DNA from: Chitinophagaceae bacterium
Lineage (GTDB): Bacteria; Bacteroidota; Bacteroidia; Chitinophagales; Chitinophagaceae
Reading direction: 5' to 3'
Length of the DNA stretch: 64,000 nucleotides
NCBI GenBank assembly: GCA_023957125.1
Contig: JAMLHL010000011.1
Coordinates: 1-64,000 of the forward strand
Positions within the stretch are counted from its first letter, which is position 1. Every line of letters begins with the position of its first letter. The position numbers and the translations under genes were made by a program. The notes under the pieces were generated by a model that saw only the letters and a list, made by a program, of their open reading frames with translations, had not been told where the DNA came from and made no database searches. Positions 34,267 to 44,657 of this stretch are shown in pieces.

Positions 34267-35079
34267 TTACAGGTTTTTCAGCATAATATTCCGGTACCTC
34301 ACCTCCATGGCCGGCCCCACATGCACCTGCATCCCCAACAATCCTTTCATTTTGCGATGAGTGGTATCGTCATCCGTTACATCACTCATCAGTACATCAT
34401 TAATATAATGCTGCAAATGATTGCCCCTGACGATCAGGTGACAACTATTCCAATCATCATTTTTGATCAACGCTTTCAACGAATCGGAACTGCCTAATGA
34501 ACCATCAACGATCACAGAAGTCCAGGCATTTTTCTGGGATTCTCCGGGCGTATCGGGTATCGTCACCTTCTGCCCCCGGTAAGCAAGTGTAGTCCGTCCT
34601 CTCTCTTCATAGTTTTGCCCGGTATAATTATTTTTCCCGTCAATATCGGCCTGGTAGCCCCTCAAAGCAAAAGGTATGCCTTCCACCAACTCACTCCGGT
34701 AATTGATACCACTATTGCCCGATTCGGTGATCTTAAACTCCAGCTTCAATTCAAAATCTGCCGGTTCTCCCCCCTGATAAATCACGAATGTATTGGTCTT
34801 TATCAGTTTGTCAGGGGTTATCTCTCCCACCAACTCGCCGTCTTCCGCTCTCCAGTAGGTAGTATCTCCTTCCCATCCATTCAGGGTTTTGCCGTCAAAT
34901 ATGGATTCAAAACCATCGGCAGCCGGGGAGGCAGCAGCCGTTGCTGCATCATCCTTTTGCGTGTGGGTTGAGGTGGAAGAATTGCAACCGGTCATAATGA
35001 GGCCTGCGATCATGATTGCCAGGCAACCGTTCAATTTTTGGATCATTTTCATTTCGTTTTTTAGAATAATTTTTTTCAC
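34267..35079 (-). CDS. DUF1080 (3-keto-disaccharide hydrolase-like) lipoprotein
   Basis: 270 residues as read. Signal peptide with lipobox IMTGC, then a Ser/Thr/Ala linker and a concanavalin-like DUF1080 domain: GFESIFDGKTLNGWEGD, ADFELKLEFKITESGNSGINYRS, YQADIDG..YTGQNYEERGRTTLAYRG. This family is linked to cleavage of keto-sugars in Bacteroidota. Met at 35052 or 35046 may be the real start, giving a more usual signal peptide. Divergent from the sugar operon that starts at 35521, which fits a shared sugar role. Confidence 0.92.
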   Translation of the reverse strand: MKKIILKNEMKMIQKLNGCLAIMIAGLIMTGCNSSTSTHTQKDDAATAAASPAADGFESIFDGKTLNGWEGDTTYWRAEDGELVGEITPDKLIKTNTFVIYQGGEPADFELKLEFKITESGNSGINYRSELVEGIPFALRGYQADIDGKNNYTGQNYEERGRTTLAYRGQKVTIPDTPGESQKNAWTSVIVDGSLGSSDSLKALIKNDDWNSCHLIVRGNHLQHYINDVLMSDVTDDDTTHRKMKGLLGMQVHVGPAMEVRYRNIMLKNL

Positions 35080-35520
35080 CGCAACAAACTAAGAAAAAAA
35101 TCTCCAGCCTCACAACAAATGTTTATTTACTTTTTCAGTTCCGGCAATTTGCAGTGTTTAATACGCTTTTACTGATACGCGGCACAGGACGGCACAGGAC
35201 AGGGCAGCTTAAACCTGTTGCGACAAAAACGGGAAAAACAGGTTTAGACGATTTTCAACCGACACTTCAAACCCACGTGGCGCCTGATTTACCCCAACCC
35301 GGAAAATAATAATCACGGTTTGAAAATCTGACCACCGGTTTCGGTGCAAAAGAAGAAGCGAACAATCTTAACATTATCCGTTCTCCTGCGGCTTTTTTAT
35401 CATTGAATTTCCCTACTTTAGAACCTCCATTGAACGCCATTGGCGGTACATCGGAGGGGTTGATTTATCCCGGATAAAAGGATGCATGATTCATTAACGG
35501 TTGCTTAATACAATAACGGT
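35080..35520. other. Divergent intergenic region of the sugar genes
   Basis: 441 bases with no credible ORF. It holds a short direct repeat (CGGCACAGGA twice at about 35179-35200), an AACCTGTT/AACAGGTT dyad (35213-35244) and a TACTTTAG -7-like box at about 35412. Probably contains the promoters for both directions. Confidence 0.4.
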
Positions 35521-36582
35521 TTGGCACAATACAAATGGACAAATAAAATTTCTTCAGCTTCACAATTAGGCGGCATTGAAACGGCCGTTGCCGATAACGG
35601 GCTTCAACGGGGCGTTCGGATCGCATGGATCAACACGGGAACCGGGCTTCGCTATAAAGTGGTAATAGACCGGTGTATGGACATTGCGGACGCATTTTTC
35701 AACCAGCACAGTCTGGCCTGGTTGAGTGATATAGGGATTACCGGTCCACAACCTTTTTCAAACAGAGGAACCGGATGGCTGAGTACTTTCGGCGGCGGGT
35801 TGGTTACCACCTGCGGCTTATCTCACGTTGGCGGACCGGAAACAGACAGCTTCGGCGAACGAGGCCTGCACGGTTCCATCAGCAATGCACCTGCACAAAT
35901 TGAGTCGGTTATCCAGCCCGATCCGGTTGCCGGCAAAATGGAAATGAGGATCACCGGAGTGATAAAAGAAAGCCAGCCATTGGGTAACCGCCTCGAACTC
36001 AGGCGTACCATTTCCGGAAAACTGGGAGAGGCTTACCTTCACATTCACGATGAAGTAACCAATAAGGGCAATACGTCCGCCCCTCACATGTTGCTGTATC
36101 ACTGCAACCTGGGATGGCCGCTGGCAGATGAGGGCGCAAGATTAATATGGAACGGTAACTGGCAGCCAAGGGAAAGTGCACCTCAAATCTTTATTGCGGA
36201 AAACGATTTTCGAAGATGTCCCGCCCCGCTTCCGGAACACAGCGGCGGCGGCGAAGAGGCGGCCTTTATAGATATCGCGGAAGACCGGAACGGGGCGTGC
36301 GGCTGCGGATTATACAACGAAGGGCTGGGTCTGCTACTCAGTATCCGCTTTTCCAAACGACAATTGCCCTGGCTTACCAACTGGCAGCATTGGGGGAAAG
36401 GCGAGTATGTAACCGGACTGGAGCCGGGTACGCATCCGCCGGTAGGACAGGCTAAAGCAAGAGCGGATGGCACGTTGATAGAGCTGATGCCGGGAGAAAC
36501 ACGTCAATATGACCTCCGTATAGAAGCGCTTCAGCAGCAGGAACCAATCAATACATTTTTAAAAACCTATAACAACAGTTGA
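35521..36582 (+). CDS. DUF4432 aldose-epimerase-like protein
   Basis: 353 residues, beta-rich galactose-mutarotase-like fold family. Conserved parts are VVIDRCMDIADAFFNQHSLAWLSDIG, GWLSTFGGGLVTTCGLSHVGGPE and MLLYHCNLGWPLADEGARL. First gene of a four-gene sugar operon (cupin, TIM-barrel isomerase, oxidoreductase). TTG 35521 is taken as start because the conserved protein begins AQYKWTN. Substrate unknown. Confidence 0.9.
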   Translation: MAQYKWTNKISSASQLGGIETAVADNGLQRGVRIAWINTGTGLRYKVVIDRCMDIADAFFNQHSLAWLSDIGITGPQPFSNRGTGWLSTFGGGLVTTCGLSHVGGPETDSFGERGLHGSISNAPAQIESVIQPDPVAGKMEMRITGVIKESQPLGNRLELRRTISGKLGEAYLHIHDEVTNKGNTSAPHMLLYHCNLGWPLADEGARLIWNGNWQPRESAPQIFIAENDFRRCPAPLPEHSGGGEEAAFIDIAEDRNGACGCGLYNEGLGLLLSIRFSKRQLPWLTNWQHWGKGEYVTGLEPGTHPPVGQAKARADGTLIELMPGETRQYDLRIEALQQQEPINTFLKTYNNS

Positions 36583-36600
36583 TTTAAACAATTTCATATT

Positions 36601-37815
36601 ATGGAAAAATTAAGTGTAGCAAAGAAGGCGCTCGATCAGGGAAAAGGTATTCTGCGACTGGCACCTACCTGGGTGCCCAGGTCTTTTTGTGTACCGGGAA
36701 GAAGAATTAAACTGCACCCGGATGATTATTATGTGCTGGGTGGACAACGGGGAGGCATAGACGAACGTTGGTTCTCTTCCACCACCCCGGCAAAAAACGG
36801 ACCCCTTACCGGGGAAAATGAAGGGCTGAGCCCGGTAGTTTTCGAGGATGGAACGCAAACCGTGCAGATATTACTGAGAGACGCCGTTAGTGAACTCAAA
36901 GAGGAACTGATTGGAGAAAGAATATGGAAGGAACACGAATCGTGGCCAATGTATTCCAAATTCTTCGACAATATGGGACCACTTCCCCATCACGTGCATC
37001 ACAACGATGAAAAAGCCGCGTTGATCGGGCAAAAGGGAAAACCGGAAGCCTATTACTTCCCACCCCAGTTAAATAACCACGGGGGTGATTTCCCTTACAC
37101 TTTTATAGGACTGGCGCCGGGTACCACCAAAGACGAGATCAGGGAATGCCTCCGCAACTTCACCAAAGGCGACAATAAAATCACCAACTATTCCCAGGCC
37201 TACCGGCTGGAACCGGGCACCGGATGGGATGTACCGCCGGGCTTGTTGCATGCCCCCGGAAGTTTATGCACCTACGAACCACAGAAAGCTTCCGATGTTT
37301 TTGCGATGTACCAGTCTTTGGTAAACGAAGATATTATCCCGGAAGAATTATTGTGGAACGGAACGCCTAAGGAAAGTATCGGTGATATTGAAGCGCTGAT
37401 AGATGTGCTGGATTGGGATCTGAATCTTGATCCCAACACCATGGCCAATCGTTTTATGGCTCCCCGGCCGGTGAAACCACCGGAGCAAATGAAAGCGGAA
37501 GGTTATGTGGAAAACTGGATCTGCTATAAGTCGGATGCCTTCAGCGCCAAAGAATTGACAGTGATGCCAGGGAAAACGGTAACCATCAAAGACAATTGTC
37601 CCTATGGTTTGATTGTGATGCAGGGGCACGGAACATTAGGCGTATGGAACATTGAAACCCCGGCCCTGATCCGCTACGGACAACTGACCAACGATGAGTT
37701 TTTCGTGAGTGAAAAAGCAGCAAAGGAGGGGGTTACTATTGTAAACCCATCGGCAAATGATCCTATTGTTATTTTAAAACACTTCGGGCCGGGAAATCCC
37801 GATCTGGATTTATAA
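36601..37815 (+). CDS. Cupin-type sugar isomerase-like protein
   Basis: 404 residues. Phosphomannose-isomerase-like cupin features: PLPHHVHHNDEKA (metal-binding His), a Glu, and GTGWDVPPGLLHAPGSL with the third His. The C-terminal half has a second barrel (VMPGKTVTIKDNCPYGLIVMQGHGTLGVW). Likely isomerises a sugar or sugar phosphate. 18 bases after the DUF4432 gene. Confidence 0.85.
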   Translation: MEKLSVAKKALDQGKGILRLAPTWVPRSFCVPGRRIKLHPDDYYVLGGQRGGIDERWFSSTTPAKNGPLTGENEGLSPVVFEDGTQTVQILLRDAVSELKEELIGERIWKEHESWPMYSKFFDNMGPLPHHVHHNDEKAALIGQKGKPEAYYFPPQLNNHGGDFPYTFIGLAPGTTKDEIRECLRNFTKGDNKITNYSQAYRLEPGTGWDVPPGLLHAPGSLCTYEPQKASDVFAMYQSLVNEDIIPEELLWNGTPKESIGDIEALIDVLDWDLNLDPNTMANRFMAPRPVKPPEQMKAEGYVENWICYKSDAFSAKELTVMPGKTVTIKDNCPYGLIVMQGHGTLGVWNIETPALIRYGQLTNDEFFVSEKAAKEGVTIVNPSANDPIVILKHFGPGNPDLDL

Positions 37816-37881
37816 GCATAAAAAAAGCAAACAATAAACGTTATACACCGCCACAATTCACAATTCATAAAATCAGAAGTT

Positions 37882-38910
37882 ATGTCAAAAAACAATTATC
37901 CTAAACTGCACAACGCTACCTGGCCGGGTATCGTAGGGAAAGGCCCCGATTCTGAGCCGATCATCCCGATAGATACCATGTTGAAGTTAACAGCGGATGC
38001 CGAAGTAAACGGCGTTAAATTTGACGGGGTAGATGTGGGTTTGTTCGACCCTTCTATTGACCTGGATGACCCGGATGCCGCCCAAAAATTAGCCGACAAA
38101 GTAAGCGCCCACGGGCTCAAAATAGGCAGCCTGGTGGCTCCCATATGGGGAGGACCTACCCTGGGCAGCGATGCAGACCGGGCGCATTTTGTGGACCAGG
38201 TACGCAAGAGCTGTGAACTGGCCAAAAAACTGAACGATATCGGTATCCGCTCTTATGGGGTTATCAGAATTGATTCCGCCAGCAGTCCCGAACAATTTGC
38301 CGCCGATCCCGTAAATAATGAGAAGCTGATCATAGATACTTTTCGCAAGGCCTGCGATGTAGCGGCAGATTATGGAGAAAAGCTGGCCGCCGAGGGCGAA
38401 ATATGCTGGGCAGGGATGCATAGCTGGAAGTACATGTTGCAGACGCTGGAAGCAGTTGACCGGCCCAATCTTGGTTTCCAGGCCGATATGTCGCACACCT
38501 TTTTATACCTGTTGGGGTACAACGCCCCCGAGCACCGCATCCTCCCCGAAGATTTCCAGTGGAGCGACAGGGAAGCATTGACAGAAGGTTTGAAAAAACT
38601 CACCTCTGCACTCCGTCCGTGGACCATTGATTTCCATGTGGCACAAAACGACGGCACGGTGCACGGCACGGGATCGCACGACAAAACCGGGCGTCATTGC
38701 CTGGCAACCGATCCCAACGGCAAGTTAGACATCGTTCATGATGCGGGGTACTGGCTGCGCGACGATAAAGGAAACCTTACCAGGGCCTTTAAACATATCT
38801 GCTGGGACGGCTGTATGTTTCCCAATGAAGTGATGATGAAACAACAAACATGGAATGATATTCTTGCTATCATGATCAAAGTGCGCGATCAGCACGGATG
38901 GGAGGAATAA
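37882..38910 (+). CDS. Sugar phosphate isomerase/epimerase (xylose-isomerase-like TIM barrel)
   Basis: 342 residues. TIM-barrel metal-site strands: [32 protein letters not shown] and [11 protein letters not shown]. The family works on sugars or inositols with a divalent metal. Sits between the cupin and the oxidoreductase in one operon. Confidence 0.88.
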   Translation: MSKNNYPKLHNATWPGIVGKGPDSEPIIPIDTMLKLTADAEVNGVKFDGVDVGLFDPSIDLDDPDAAQKLADKVSAHGLKIGSLVAPIWGGPTLGSDADRAHFVDQVRKSCELAKKLNDIGIRSYGVIRIDSASSPEQFAADPVNNEKLIIDTFRKACDVAADYGEKLAAEGEICWAGMHSWKYMLQTLEAVDRPNLGFQADMSHTFLYLLGYNAPEHRILPEDFQWSDREALTEGLKKLTSALRPWTIDFHVAQNDGTVHGTGSHDKTGRHCLATDPNGKLDIVHDAGYWLRDDKGNLTRAFKHICWDGCMFPNEVMMKQQTWNDILAIMIKVRDQHGWEE

Positions 38911-39020
38911 GATAAAAGAGTAAGAGAGGGTGAAAGGACTCCATCTTACGTTCTGGTTGCAATCTTTTATAATAACCAGGGAGAAATCAATTTTACATCA
39001 CCTTTTTAATACAAGAAAAA

Positions 39021-40184
39021 ATGAGTAAGAAAAAAGAATTGCGGATCGGCCTGGTGGGCACGGGTTTTATGGGACGTACCCACTCCAACGGGTACAACCG
39101 GGCGGACAATTTCTTCCCCGAACTGCAGTACAGTCCGGTGTTGAAAGCCGTATGTTCCAGGAATAAAGAAAAGGTGCAGGCCTTTGCCGATCAATGGGGC
39201 TACCAGTCTGTTGAAACCGACTGGAGAACGCTGATTGCCCGGGAAGATATTGACGCCGTTGATATTTGTACCCCTAATGATATGCACGCGGACATAGCCA
39301 TTGCCGCCGCGGAAGCCGGGAAAATGGTGTTGTGTGAAAAGCCGCTTGCCAGAACACTGGCAGAAGCAAAGCGCATGGTGGACGCCATAGAAAAAGCCGG
39401 GGTGAAAAATACGGTTTGGTACAATTATCGCCGTTTGCCCGCGGTAACGCTCGCCAAACAAATTATTGATTCCGGTAAATTGGGCAAGATATTCCATTAC
39501 CGGGCCAATTTTCTGCAGGATTGGACCATCAGCGCAGATGTGCCGCAGGGCGGCACTGCAGCCTGGCGACTGGACGTAAACGCTGCCGGATCGGGTGTAA
39601 CCGGCGATTTATTGGCCCATTGTATTGATACGGCCATGTGGTTGAACGGAGGAATCAACGATGTATCAGCCGTTACCGAAACTTTTATCAAAGAAAGATT
39701 TCACCAGTTAACGGGGAAGGTCGAAAAAGTAGGGATTGACGACGCCTGCATCTTCCATTGTCATTTTGCAAACGGCTCGTTGGGTTTGTTTGAATCCACC
39801 CGGTACGCCCGCGGTCATAAAGCCTTATATACTTTTGAGATCAATGGCGAGCACGCGTCCATCCGCTGGGACCTTCACGATTTGAACCGCCTGGAATATT
39901 TTGATCACAGGGACGAATCTATTCTGCGTGGCTGGCGTTCCATCCACGTTACGGACGGAGATCAGCCCTATATGGATAAATGGTGGGTACCCGGCTTAGG
40001 CATCGGCTATGAGCACAGCTTTATTCACCAGGTAGCGGATTTCTTAAAGTCGCTTGAAACCGGTGAAGCCTGTCATCCGACTTTCGCGGACGCGTACGAA
40101 ACCCAAAAAGTATGTGAAGCCGTTATTGAGTCGGCAAACTCAAAAAGCTGGAAAGATACCGGAGTGGAATGGAAGGAAAAGTAA
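39021..40184 (+). CDS. Gfo/Idh/MocA family oxidoreductase
   Basis: 387 residues. N-terminal NAD(P)-binding motif [17 protein letters not shown], then [39 protein letters not shown] with the EKP signature. C-terminal substrate domain has [27 protein letters not shown] with the catalytic-type Asp and His. Probably oxidises a sugar at C3 or an inositol. Last gene of the operon, followed by a terminator. Confidence 0.95.
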   Translation: MSKKKELRIGLVGTGFMGRTHSNGYNRADNFFPELQYSPVLKAVCSRNKEKVQAFADQWGYQSVETDWRTLIAREDIDAVDICTPNDMHADIAIAAAEAGKMVLCEKPLARTLAEAKRMVDAIEKAGVKNTVWYNYRRLPAVTLAKQIIDSGKLGKIFHYRANFLQDWTISADVPQGGTAAWRLDVNAAGSGVTGDLLAHCIDTAMWLNGGINDVSAVTETFIKERFHQLTGKVEKVGIDDACIFHCHFANGSLGLFESTRYARGHKALYTFEINGEHASIRWDLHDLNRLEYFDHRDESILRGWRSIHVTDGDQPYMDKWWVPGLGIGYEHSFIHQVADFLKSLETGEACHPTFADAYETQKVCEAVIESANSKSWKDTGVEWKEK

Positions 40185-40215
40185 AACAAATTGAAACCTA
40201 TAGCGGGAAACCGGG

Positions 40216-40245
40216 AAACTGTCGGATAATATCCGGCAGTTTTTC
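40216..40245 (+). terminator. Intrinsic terminator of the sugar operon
   Basis: CTGTCGGAT (40219-40227) pairs with ATCCGGCAG (40231-40239) with one G-T pair and a 3-base loop, followed by TTTTTC. Confidence 0.85.
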
Positions 40246-40255
40246 TTTATCCACC

Positions 40256-40747
40256 CCGCGGTCTGACCCTCGCCCTCGTACCTCGGGTACCGACCGCAAC
40301 ACATTCTCCATTCTCCATTCTCCATTTTCACATTTCCAAATTTCCAAATTTTCAAATTTCTTCAATGATATCCCGGGCGCCGGGCGTTGTGCTTTATCCA
40401 CACAACGCCTCTGCCCGAAATGCCAAACGGCTGTAAAGACATCATCGGGAAAAATTTTCATTAGGACAAATTCAATTTTTCCATTTGGTTAGCAACGGCT
40501 CAATGATTATCTCATTTTTACAGCACTCATTTGGCTGGCACATTATTTCTCCCTGATTTCAGATTGAATAAAAATTCAAAGCGGAACAGAAAGAATGAAA
40601 TTTCTGCGACTAAAATAGGGATATGCATATTGTTTTCACCCCACATTTGGAGGTATTTATAGCAGGGTGCAACATTTAATCTCCGGGATACGACATATTT
40701 ACGTACGACTTTGTTAGATTTATAAAAAACACATAAAAAGAATAATC
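40256..40747. repeat. Non-coding region with dispersed dyad and AT repeats
   Basis: GCGGTCTGACC...GGTACCGACCGC (about 40259-40299) is the same dyad as in the rpmD tandem repeat, followed by CATTCTC and TTTCCAAA short repeats. GGGCGTTGTG/CACAACGCC (about 40382-40408) is a hairpin. The rest up to 40747 shows no gene; the regulator's promoter should lie at its end. Confidence 0.6.
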
Positions 40748-41401
40748 TTGCCAAACCCTAATGCACCTATCACCATTGGCATTGCCGAAGACCATACCCT
40801 CGTCCGGAATGCAGTGAGCAATCTTATCAATAGTTCTTCACTGTACCGGGTGTCCATCGAAGCTAACAACGGAAAAGAGTTGCTGGATTTCATCCATGAA
40901 TCACAGATTCCCGAAATCATTCTGCTCGATATTAATATGCCGGTGATGAACGGGTTTGAAACGCTGGCAGCCCTACGAAAACTTTCGTCACCTGTGAAGG
41001 TTCTGGCGCTCACCGCCGTCAACAATGAGGAAGCGGTTTTTCATCTGTATCACTCGGGGATCAACGGTTATCTTCTGAAAACTGCGGAACCGGAAGAGTT
41101 TTTTCGCGCACTGAATTGTGTTGCCTCCGGTGAAAATTACTTTCCTGAGCTGATATTCGCCAGTGCTGCCGACAGTTTTCTTGAGAAAAGAAATAAAATC
41201 ATCAGGTCGCTGAATGAGAGAGAACTTATGTTTTTGAAATATGCTGCCATGGACATCTCATATAACGAAATTGCAGCCAGGATGCACCTGAGCAGATATA
41301 CTATCAACGATTATCGGAACAGTCTTTTTGCGAAGTTTAACGTGCATACCCGCATCGGACTGGTATTGATCGCTGCCAAATATAAAATAATAGAATTGTA
41401 A
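40748..41401 (+). CDS. NarL/LuxR-type response regulator
   Basis: 217 residues. Receiver domain with phospho-acceptor Asp in PEIILLDINMPVMNGFETL and Lys in GYLLKTAEPEEF; C-terminal LuxR-type helix-turn-helix SLNERELMFLKYAAMDISYNEIAARMHLSRYTINDYRNSLFAKF. No partner kinase gene is adjacent, so it is an orphan. TTG start. Confidence 0.93.
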   Translation: MPNPNAPITIGIAEDHTLVRNAVSNLINSSSLYRVSIEANNGKELLDFIHESQIPEIILLDINMPVMNGFETLAALRKLSSPVKVLALTAVNNEEAVFHLYHSGINGYLLKTAEPEEFFRALNCVASGENYFPELIFASAADSFLEKRNKIIRSLNERELMFLKYAAMDISYNEIAARMHLSRYTINDYRNSLFAKFNVHTRIGLVLIAAKYKIIEL

Positions 41402-41528
41402 AACAGGTTCTCTTTATTGTTGGAAAATCAACGTTGGTGAACGAAGAGCATAAAAAACACCACGAATGCCCAAATCGTAAAGGATTATTCGCGCATTCGT
41501 GGCTCCGTCTGCCGTTCAACGAAACAGT

Positions 41529-42893
41529 CTAAATTTTTGGTGTATCCAGTTCGGAAAGAGAATGCGTGATCTCTTCCTGGGTTACTTCGTAATCCACCAG
41601 TTTGCCGGCCAGGTATTGTTCGTAGGCGCTCAAATCAAAATGTCCGTGACCGCACAGGTTGAACAAAATGGTTTTGGAAACGCCCTCCTTATCCGCCTGC
41701 TTAGCCTGCCGTATCACTTCCGCTATTCCGTGGGTAGCTTCGGGTGCGGGAATGATACCTTCCGTTCCGGCGAATAAAAGCCCTGCGTCAAAACATTCAT
41801 TTTGATTAATAGCGCTGGCCTCAATGATCCCGTCTTTTAACAACTGGCTTACGATAGCACCCGCGCCATGATAGCGCAAACCGCCTGCATGAATAGGGGA
41901 AGGAATAAAATTATGCCCAAGCGTGTACATCGGAATCAGGGGGGTCATACCGGCTGTGTCGCCAAAATCATAACGAAAAACGCCGCGCGTTAATTTAGGA
42001 CAAGATGAAGGTTCCACCGCTATGGCTCTCACCTTCTTTCCCCCGCTGAGATTATGCTGCAAAAAAGGGAATGATATGCCTGCAAAATTTGAGCCGCCGC
42101 CAAACGGCGCAACCACTATATCCGGGTAATCCCCGGCTTTTTCTAACTGTTTCAACGCTTCCAATCCTATCACCGTCTGGTGCATCAGCACATGGTTCAA
42201 TACGCTGCCCAGCGAATACTTTGTATCATCATGGGTGGCTGCCACCTCCACCGCTTCAGAAATAGCGATGCCCAGGCTGCCCGGAGAATTGGGGTCTTCC
42301 GCTAAAATTTTCCTACCCGCGTTCGTCAGGTTACTGGGCGAAGCATGTACCGTAGCGCCCCAGGTATTCATCATCACTTTCCGGTAGGGTTTACCTTCAT
42401 AACTCACTTTAACCATAAAAACCTCACAACTAATGCCAAACAGCTTACAGGCAAAACTCAAAGCGCTGCCCCACTGCCCGGCGCCCGTTTCCGTTGATAT
42501 CTTCTTCACCCCTTCTTTCATATTGTAATAAGCCTGGGGAACAGCCGTATTGGGCTTATGCGAGCCGGCAGGACTCACACCTTCATATTTATAATAAATT
42601 TTGGATTTTGTACCCAATGCCTTTTCCAGGCTATGGGCCCGGTACATGGGGGTAGGCCGCCACAAAGTATAGATATCCCTTATTTCATCAGGAATTTCTA
42701 TCCACCTGTCGGTGCTCACTTCCTGTTTGATCAGTTCCATCGGAAAGAGTGGCGCCAGGTCTTCGGGACCTATCGGCTGCTTGGTTCCCGGATGTAGCGG
42801 GGGCAATGGTTTATTGGGCATGTCCGCCATTATGTTATACCAATGCGTAGGTATCTCTGACTCCTGTAGCGTGATCTTTCTCTGTTGTGACAT
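41529..42893 (-). CDS. trpB: TrpB-like pyridoxal-phosphate enzyme (TrpB2 type tryptophan synthase beta)
   Basis: 454 residues. PLP Lys in [18 protein letters not shown], Gly loop [12 protein letters not shown]-terminal [21 protein letters not shown]. The length and the SPAGSHK context are those of the TrpB2 group, which makes Trp from indole and Ser without needing TrpA. It stands alone, not in a trp operon. Confidence 0.92.
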   Translation of the reverse strand: MSQQRKITLQESEIPTHWYNIMADMPNKPLPPLHPGTKQPIGPEDLAPLFPMELIKQEVSTDRWIEIPDEIRDIYTLWRPTPMYRAHSLEKALGTKSKIYYKYEGVSPAGSHKPNTAVPQAYYNMKEGVKKISTETGAGQWGSALSFACKLFGISCEVFMVKVSYEGKPYRKVMMNTWGATVHASPSNLTNAGRKILAEDPNSPGSLGIAISEAVEVAATHDDTKYSLGSVLNHVLMHQTVIGLEALKQLEKAGDYPDIVVAPFGGGSNFAGISFPFLQHNLSGGKKVRAIAVEPSSCPKLTRGVFRYDFGDTAGMTPLIPMYTLGHNFIPSPIHAGGLRYHGAGAIVSQLLKDGIIEASAINQNECFDAGLLFAGTEGIIPAPEATHGIAEVIRQAKQADKEGVSKTILFNLCGHGHFDLSAYEQYLAGKLVDYEVTQEEITHSLSELDTPKI

Positions 42894-43137
42894 ATCTTTT
42901 TATTTTTTGGCGGTTAAGATACTAAAAAAGCCAGTTTAAGGATCCTTTTTTTAGTCAAACCAACAAAAAAAGGGGCAGCATAGAAATGCACCCCGTTTCA
43001 AATCCAATATCCTATGAAAAACCAGTGCAAATATAGGGTTACCTGCAGATGTTCCCCTGTTTTAAACGTGGTATTCGGCGAACCGCCTCGTTTCTTCGAT
43101 AAAACGATTATGGGCGATCTTCAGCCTCCCTCTGCTG

Positions 43138-43159
43138 TGCGAAGTCTCCGGACTTCGCA
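43138..43159. other. Perfect 9-bp hairpin
   Basis: TGCGAAGTC and GACTTCGCA with a 4-base loop TCCG (a UUCG-like stable tetraloop setting in RNA). No T tract. The remaining bases of the 42894-43322 gap show no gene. Confidence 0.7.
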
Positions 43160-43322
43160 CTCGCTATGTTCTCCCTGGACTTTGTCCCGCAATAAGCAGG
43201 ATTTAAAGTGGCATTTCAATTGTAAAAAACAATCCCCATTTTTATTCAAAGGGTAACAAACAACCATCTGATCTGATATTCTTAAGTGATCATGCTTTTT
43301 GTAACCTCTTAATAAACAGTAT

Positions 43323-43709
43323 ATGGAAATCAAGTCGTATTATGTAGGCTCTCACAGGCAGCGCGCTGCCTCCAATTATCAAAGAAGGTGGATCTCACTG
43401 GTACCTAAAACACCATCGGCTACCGTGCAAAACATCGTCATTTATTTTTTTGCCGGGGAAACCATCATCAATGATACGGATATCGGTTATGTAACGCCAA
43501 CCACCACCAAATTCGTGGTTGCCTATGCGCCTATTTCCGACTTTGCAGACATGTATCACATCCTGCAAAGTGAAAAGCCCCTGCATTTTTACTGGTATGC
43601 CGATAACGCCAATAAAGTGCAATGGTTCCAGATAACTACCAATGAAGAACCTATCGGCGAAGGCCCGAGAGATTTAACCGGATCTTTCACTCCTGTGTTT
43701 GGAGTATAG
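43323..43709 (+). CDS. Unknown 128-residue protein
   Basis: No family recognised. Sequence is beta-rich and aromatic (SLVPKTPSATVQNIVIYFFAG, LHFYWYADNANKVQWFQIT) without signal peptide or TM segment. It ends with a conserved-looking SFTPVFGV. Isolated between two non-coding regions, with ATG start and good codon quality, so likely real. Confidence 0.65.
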   Translation: MEIKSYYVGSHRQRAASNYQRRWISLVPKTPSATVQNIVIYFFAGETIINDTDIGYVTPTTTKFVVAYAPISDFADMYHILQSEKPLHFYWYADNANKVQWFQITTNEEPIGEGPRDLTGSFTPVFGV

Positions 43710-43740
43710 GCTAAGCGGGAGAAAATGCAGCATCATTATG

Positions 43741-43850
43741 AGCCGTCACGGTGGAGCCACCCCACCATGACGGCTCCTTCCCTTCGACAAGCTCAGGGCG
43801 GTGCCCTCCCTCCTTTCGGAAGGCTCAGGGCAGGCCATCTGCGGTCTTCC
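43741..43850. repeat. Large hairpin followed by a CTTCGACAAGCTCAGGG element
   Basis: AGCCGTCAcGGTGG pairs with CCACCaTGACGGCT (43741-43775), a likely transcript end. Behind it CCTTCGACAAGCTCAGGGCGG (about 43780-43801) and a related GGAAGGCTCAGGGC copy. This element is a dispersed repeat in the window (also near 34217). Confidence 0.65.
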
Positions 43851-43953
43851 TTCGTGAGGTACCGGCTGCAACCCCATTTTCAGATGATCCACATTTCCAC
43901 ACGCCCTCATTCTATCCGGCATTTCATACCTTCGTTGTTACAAAATTCAACGA

Positions 43954-44562
43954 ATGAAAGCCCTGATCCTGGTTGACATACAAAATGATTTCCTTCCCGG
44001 GGGCACCTTGGCCGTGCCCGACGGCGATGCCATCATCCCGGTTGTAAACCAACTGCAAGACCGGTTTGAACTGGTGCTGTCCACGCAGGACTGGCACCCC
44101 TCAGGGCACAAAAGCTTCGCTTCCGCACACCCGGATAAAAAACCATTTGAGCAGATCAGCCTGCACGGATTGTCTCAAACGCTTTGGCCCGACCATTGCG
44201 TGCAGGGTACAGCCGGCGCCGCTTTCCCGGATACCCTTAATATGAATAAAACGGAGACCATCTTCCGGAAAGGAACCGATCCGGAAATTGACAGCTACAG
44301 CGGCTTTTACGATAACGGACGGAGAAAGGCAACCGGTCTCGCCGGCTATCTGCGTGAAAAAGGAATAAAAGAACTATATCTCACCGGGCTGGCAGGCGAT
44401 ATCTGCGTGTACTATACCGCAATGGACAGTCTTGCCGAACATTTCAGCACCTGCATCATTGAAGACGCCGTTCGCCCCTTGAGCGCCGCCGACTTTGAAA
44501 CAAACAACCGCCATTTTATGGCAAAAGGCGGCAGGATGATCCTTAGTGATGAAATTCAATAA
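43954..44562 (+). CDS. pncA: Nicotinamidase/pyrazinamidase
   Basis: 202 residues; deamidates nicotinamide to nicotinate in NAD salvage. Catalytic Asp in LVDIQNDFLPGGTLAVP, metal ligands in STQDWHPSGHKSFASAH, Lys in IFRKGTDPE and the nucleophilic Cys in LAGDICVYYTA. A TACCTTCG box at about 43927 is a near match to the -7 consensus. Confidence 0.96.
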   Translation: MKALILVDIQNDFLPGGTLAVPDGDAIIPVVNQLQDRFELVLSTQDWHPSGHKSFASAHPDKKPFEQISLHGLSQTLWPDHCVQGTAGAAFPDTLNMNKTETIFRKGTDPEIDSYSGFYDNGRRKATGLAGYLREKGIKELYLTGLAGDICVYYTAMDSLAEHFSTCIIEDAVRPLSAADFETNNRHFMAKGGRMILSDEIQ

Positions 44563-44657
44563 CCGCTGCGTTCCCAACTTCCGAAAGTACAGGACGCCCA
44601 CTTCAAAGTTTTAAGTATTTTTAGGGCTTTTACAACACTTTATTTTCTAAGCGGAAT

